A DNA stretch of 64,000 nucleotides from JAKPQE01 sp041397845 (GTDB lineage Bacteria; Pseudomonadota; Alphaproteobacteria; Rhizobiales; JAKPQE01): contig JAWKVW010000005.1 of the NCBI GenBank assembly GCA_041397845.1, positions 62,001-126,000 on the forward strand. Direction: 5' to 3'. Positions 63,623-64,000 of the stretch are shown here, in pieces (within the stretch, counting starts at the first letter, position 1; each line of letters begins with the position of its first letter). Below the pieces are notes generated by a model that was given only the letters and a program-made list of their open reading frames with translations, ran no database searches and was not told the DNA's origin. Position numbers and translations under genes: made by a program.

Positions 63623-64000
63623 TCAGTTGCGCGACTTGTCGACGAGCGCCTTCTCGGTGATCCACGGCATCATGCCGCGCAGGGTCTTGCCGACCTTCTC
63701 GATCGGGTGACCTTCGGCAGCGGCGCGGCGAGCCTTGAACGAGGTCTGGTTGACCTTGTTCTCGAGCATCCAGTCGCGGGTGAAGATGCCGGTCTGGATG
63801 TCCTTGAGGACGCGGGCCATCTCGGCCTTGGTCTCGGCGGTGATGATGCGCGGGCCGGTGACGTACTCGCCATATTCGGCGGTGTTCGAGATCGAGTAGT
63901 TCATGTTGGCGATGCCGCCCTCATAGATGAGGTCGACGATCAGCTTCACTTCGTGCAGGCACTCGAAATAGGCCATCTCCGGGGCGTAGCCCGCCTCGAC
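63623..64000 (-). CDS. ilvC: Ketol-acid reductoisomerase, C-terminal part (runs off the right edge)
   Basis: The last 126 residues of the enzyme that isomerises and reduces acetohydroxy acids in valine, isoleucine and leucine synthesis, using Mg2+ and NADPH. The visible part is the C-terminal knotted domain of a class I (short) enzyme: CLHEVKLIVDLIYEGGIANM, YSISNTAEYGEYVTGPRII, GHPIEKVGKTLRGMMPWI. The ECLHE glutamate and the Glu of NTAEYG belong to the metal/substrate site. The 5' end lies beyond position 64000. Confidence 0.96.
   Translation of the reverse strand, partial: VEAGYAPEMAYFECLHEVKLIVDLIYEGGIANMNYSISNTAEYGEYVTGPRIITAETKAEMARVLKDIQTGIFTRDWMLENKVNQTSFKARRAAAEGHPIEKVGKTLRGMMPWITEKALVDKSRN

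Overview
The window reads as chromosomal DNA of a high-GC alphaproteobacterium of the order Hyphomicrobiales (Rhizobiales). Evidence: a rhizobial-type flagellar locus (FliX, FlaF, MotE, a DUF6468 protein, CckA beside flhB), CtrA-type TTAA-N7-TTAA boxes, a ChoXWV/BetI choline-uptake locus, a PetP/PetR-like regulator pair beside ilvE, a DksA without the full cysteine set, and two copies of a rhizobial-style intergenic repeat. I cannot name the genus.

Layout. 1-5 kb: an exported-protein fragment, a ferredoxin-type oxygenase reductase, a DUF2336 protein, a B3/4-domain protein, ilvE and a MarR/PetP regulator. 5.2-16.0 kb: PetR-like regulator and kinase, csaA, a [NiFe]-hydrogenase small subunit fused to a cytochrome c domain, an EF-hand protein, choV-choW-choX, betI, pepP and most of recA. 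Nearly every gene in this block carries several single-base frameshifts. Because single-copy housekeeping genes such as recA are hit, this looks like a stretch of poor sequence quality rather than mass gene decay. 16.5-24.8 kb: tamB-tamA (outer-membrane biogenesis), a TDT/SLAC1-type transporter and a small exported protein.

24.9-36.6 kb, all on the minus strand: the most unusual region. In transcription order it holds a 105-aa exported protein; an extraordinarily methionine-rich exported repeat protein (GGMSGM units closed by a W-x-C-T-Q-W-x-Y motif); a pentaheme cytochrome c; a Tat-exported DmsA-like molybdoenzyme whose N-terminal cluster motif is C-x3-C-x3-H; a DmsB-like four-cluster ferredoxin; a TorD-type chaperone; a polyferredoxin; an unknown 159-aa protein; a histidine kinase with a CxxCH haem-binding motif in its periplasmic sensor; and an NtrC-type response regulator whose GAFTGA loop reads GAYPGA. 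No membrane-anchor subunit is encoded. I read this as an uncharacterised, redox-sensed periplasmic molybdoenzyme system.

37-63 kb: the CckA kinase and the flagellar cluster (flhB, fliR, fliQ, fliE, flgC, flgB; fliO, fliP; a giant TPR protein, motE, DUF6468, fliM, fliL; flgF, flgG, flgA, flgH; dksA; fliX; flgI, flgJ, a FlgN-like gene; flaG, flagellin, flaF). Consensus sigma-54 promoters precede flgF and flgI, and a perfect CtrA box precedes flgB, matching a CckA-CtrA-FliX/sigma-54 hierarchy. The window ends in a tandem array of terminator-like hairpins and the 3' end of ilvC. I found no tRNA, rRNA, CRISPR array, insertion sequence or phage gene.
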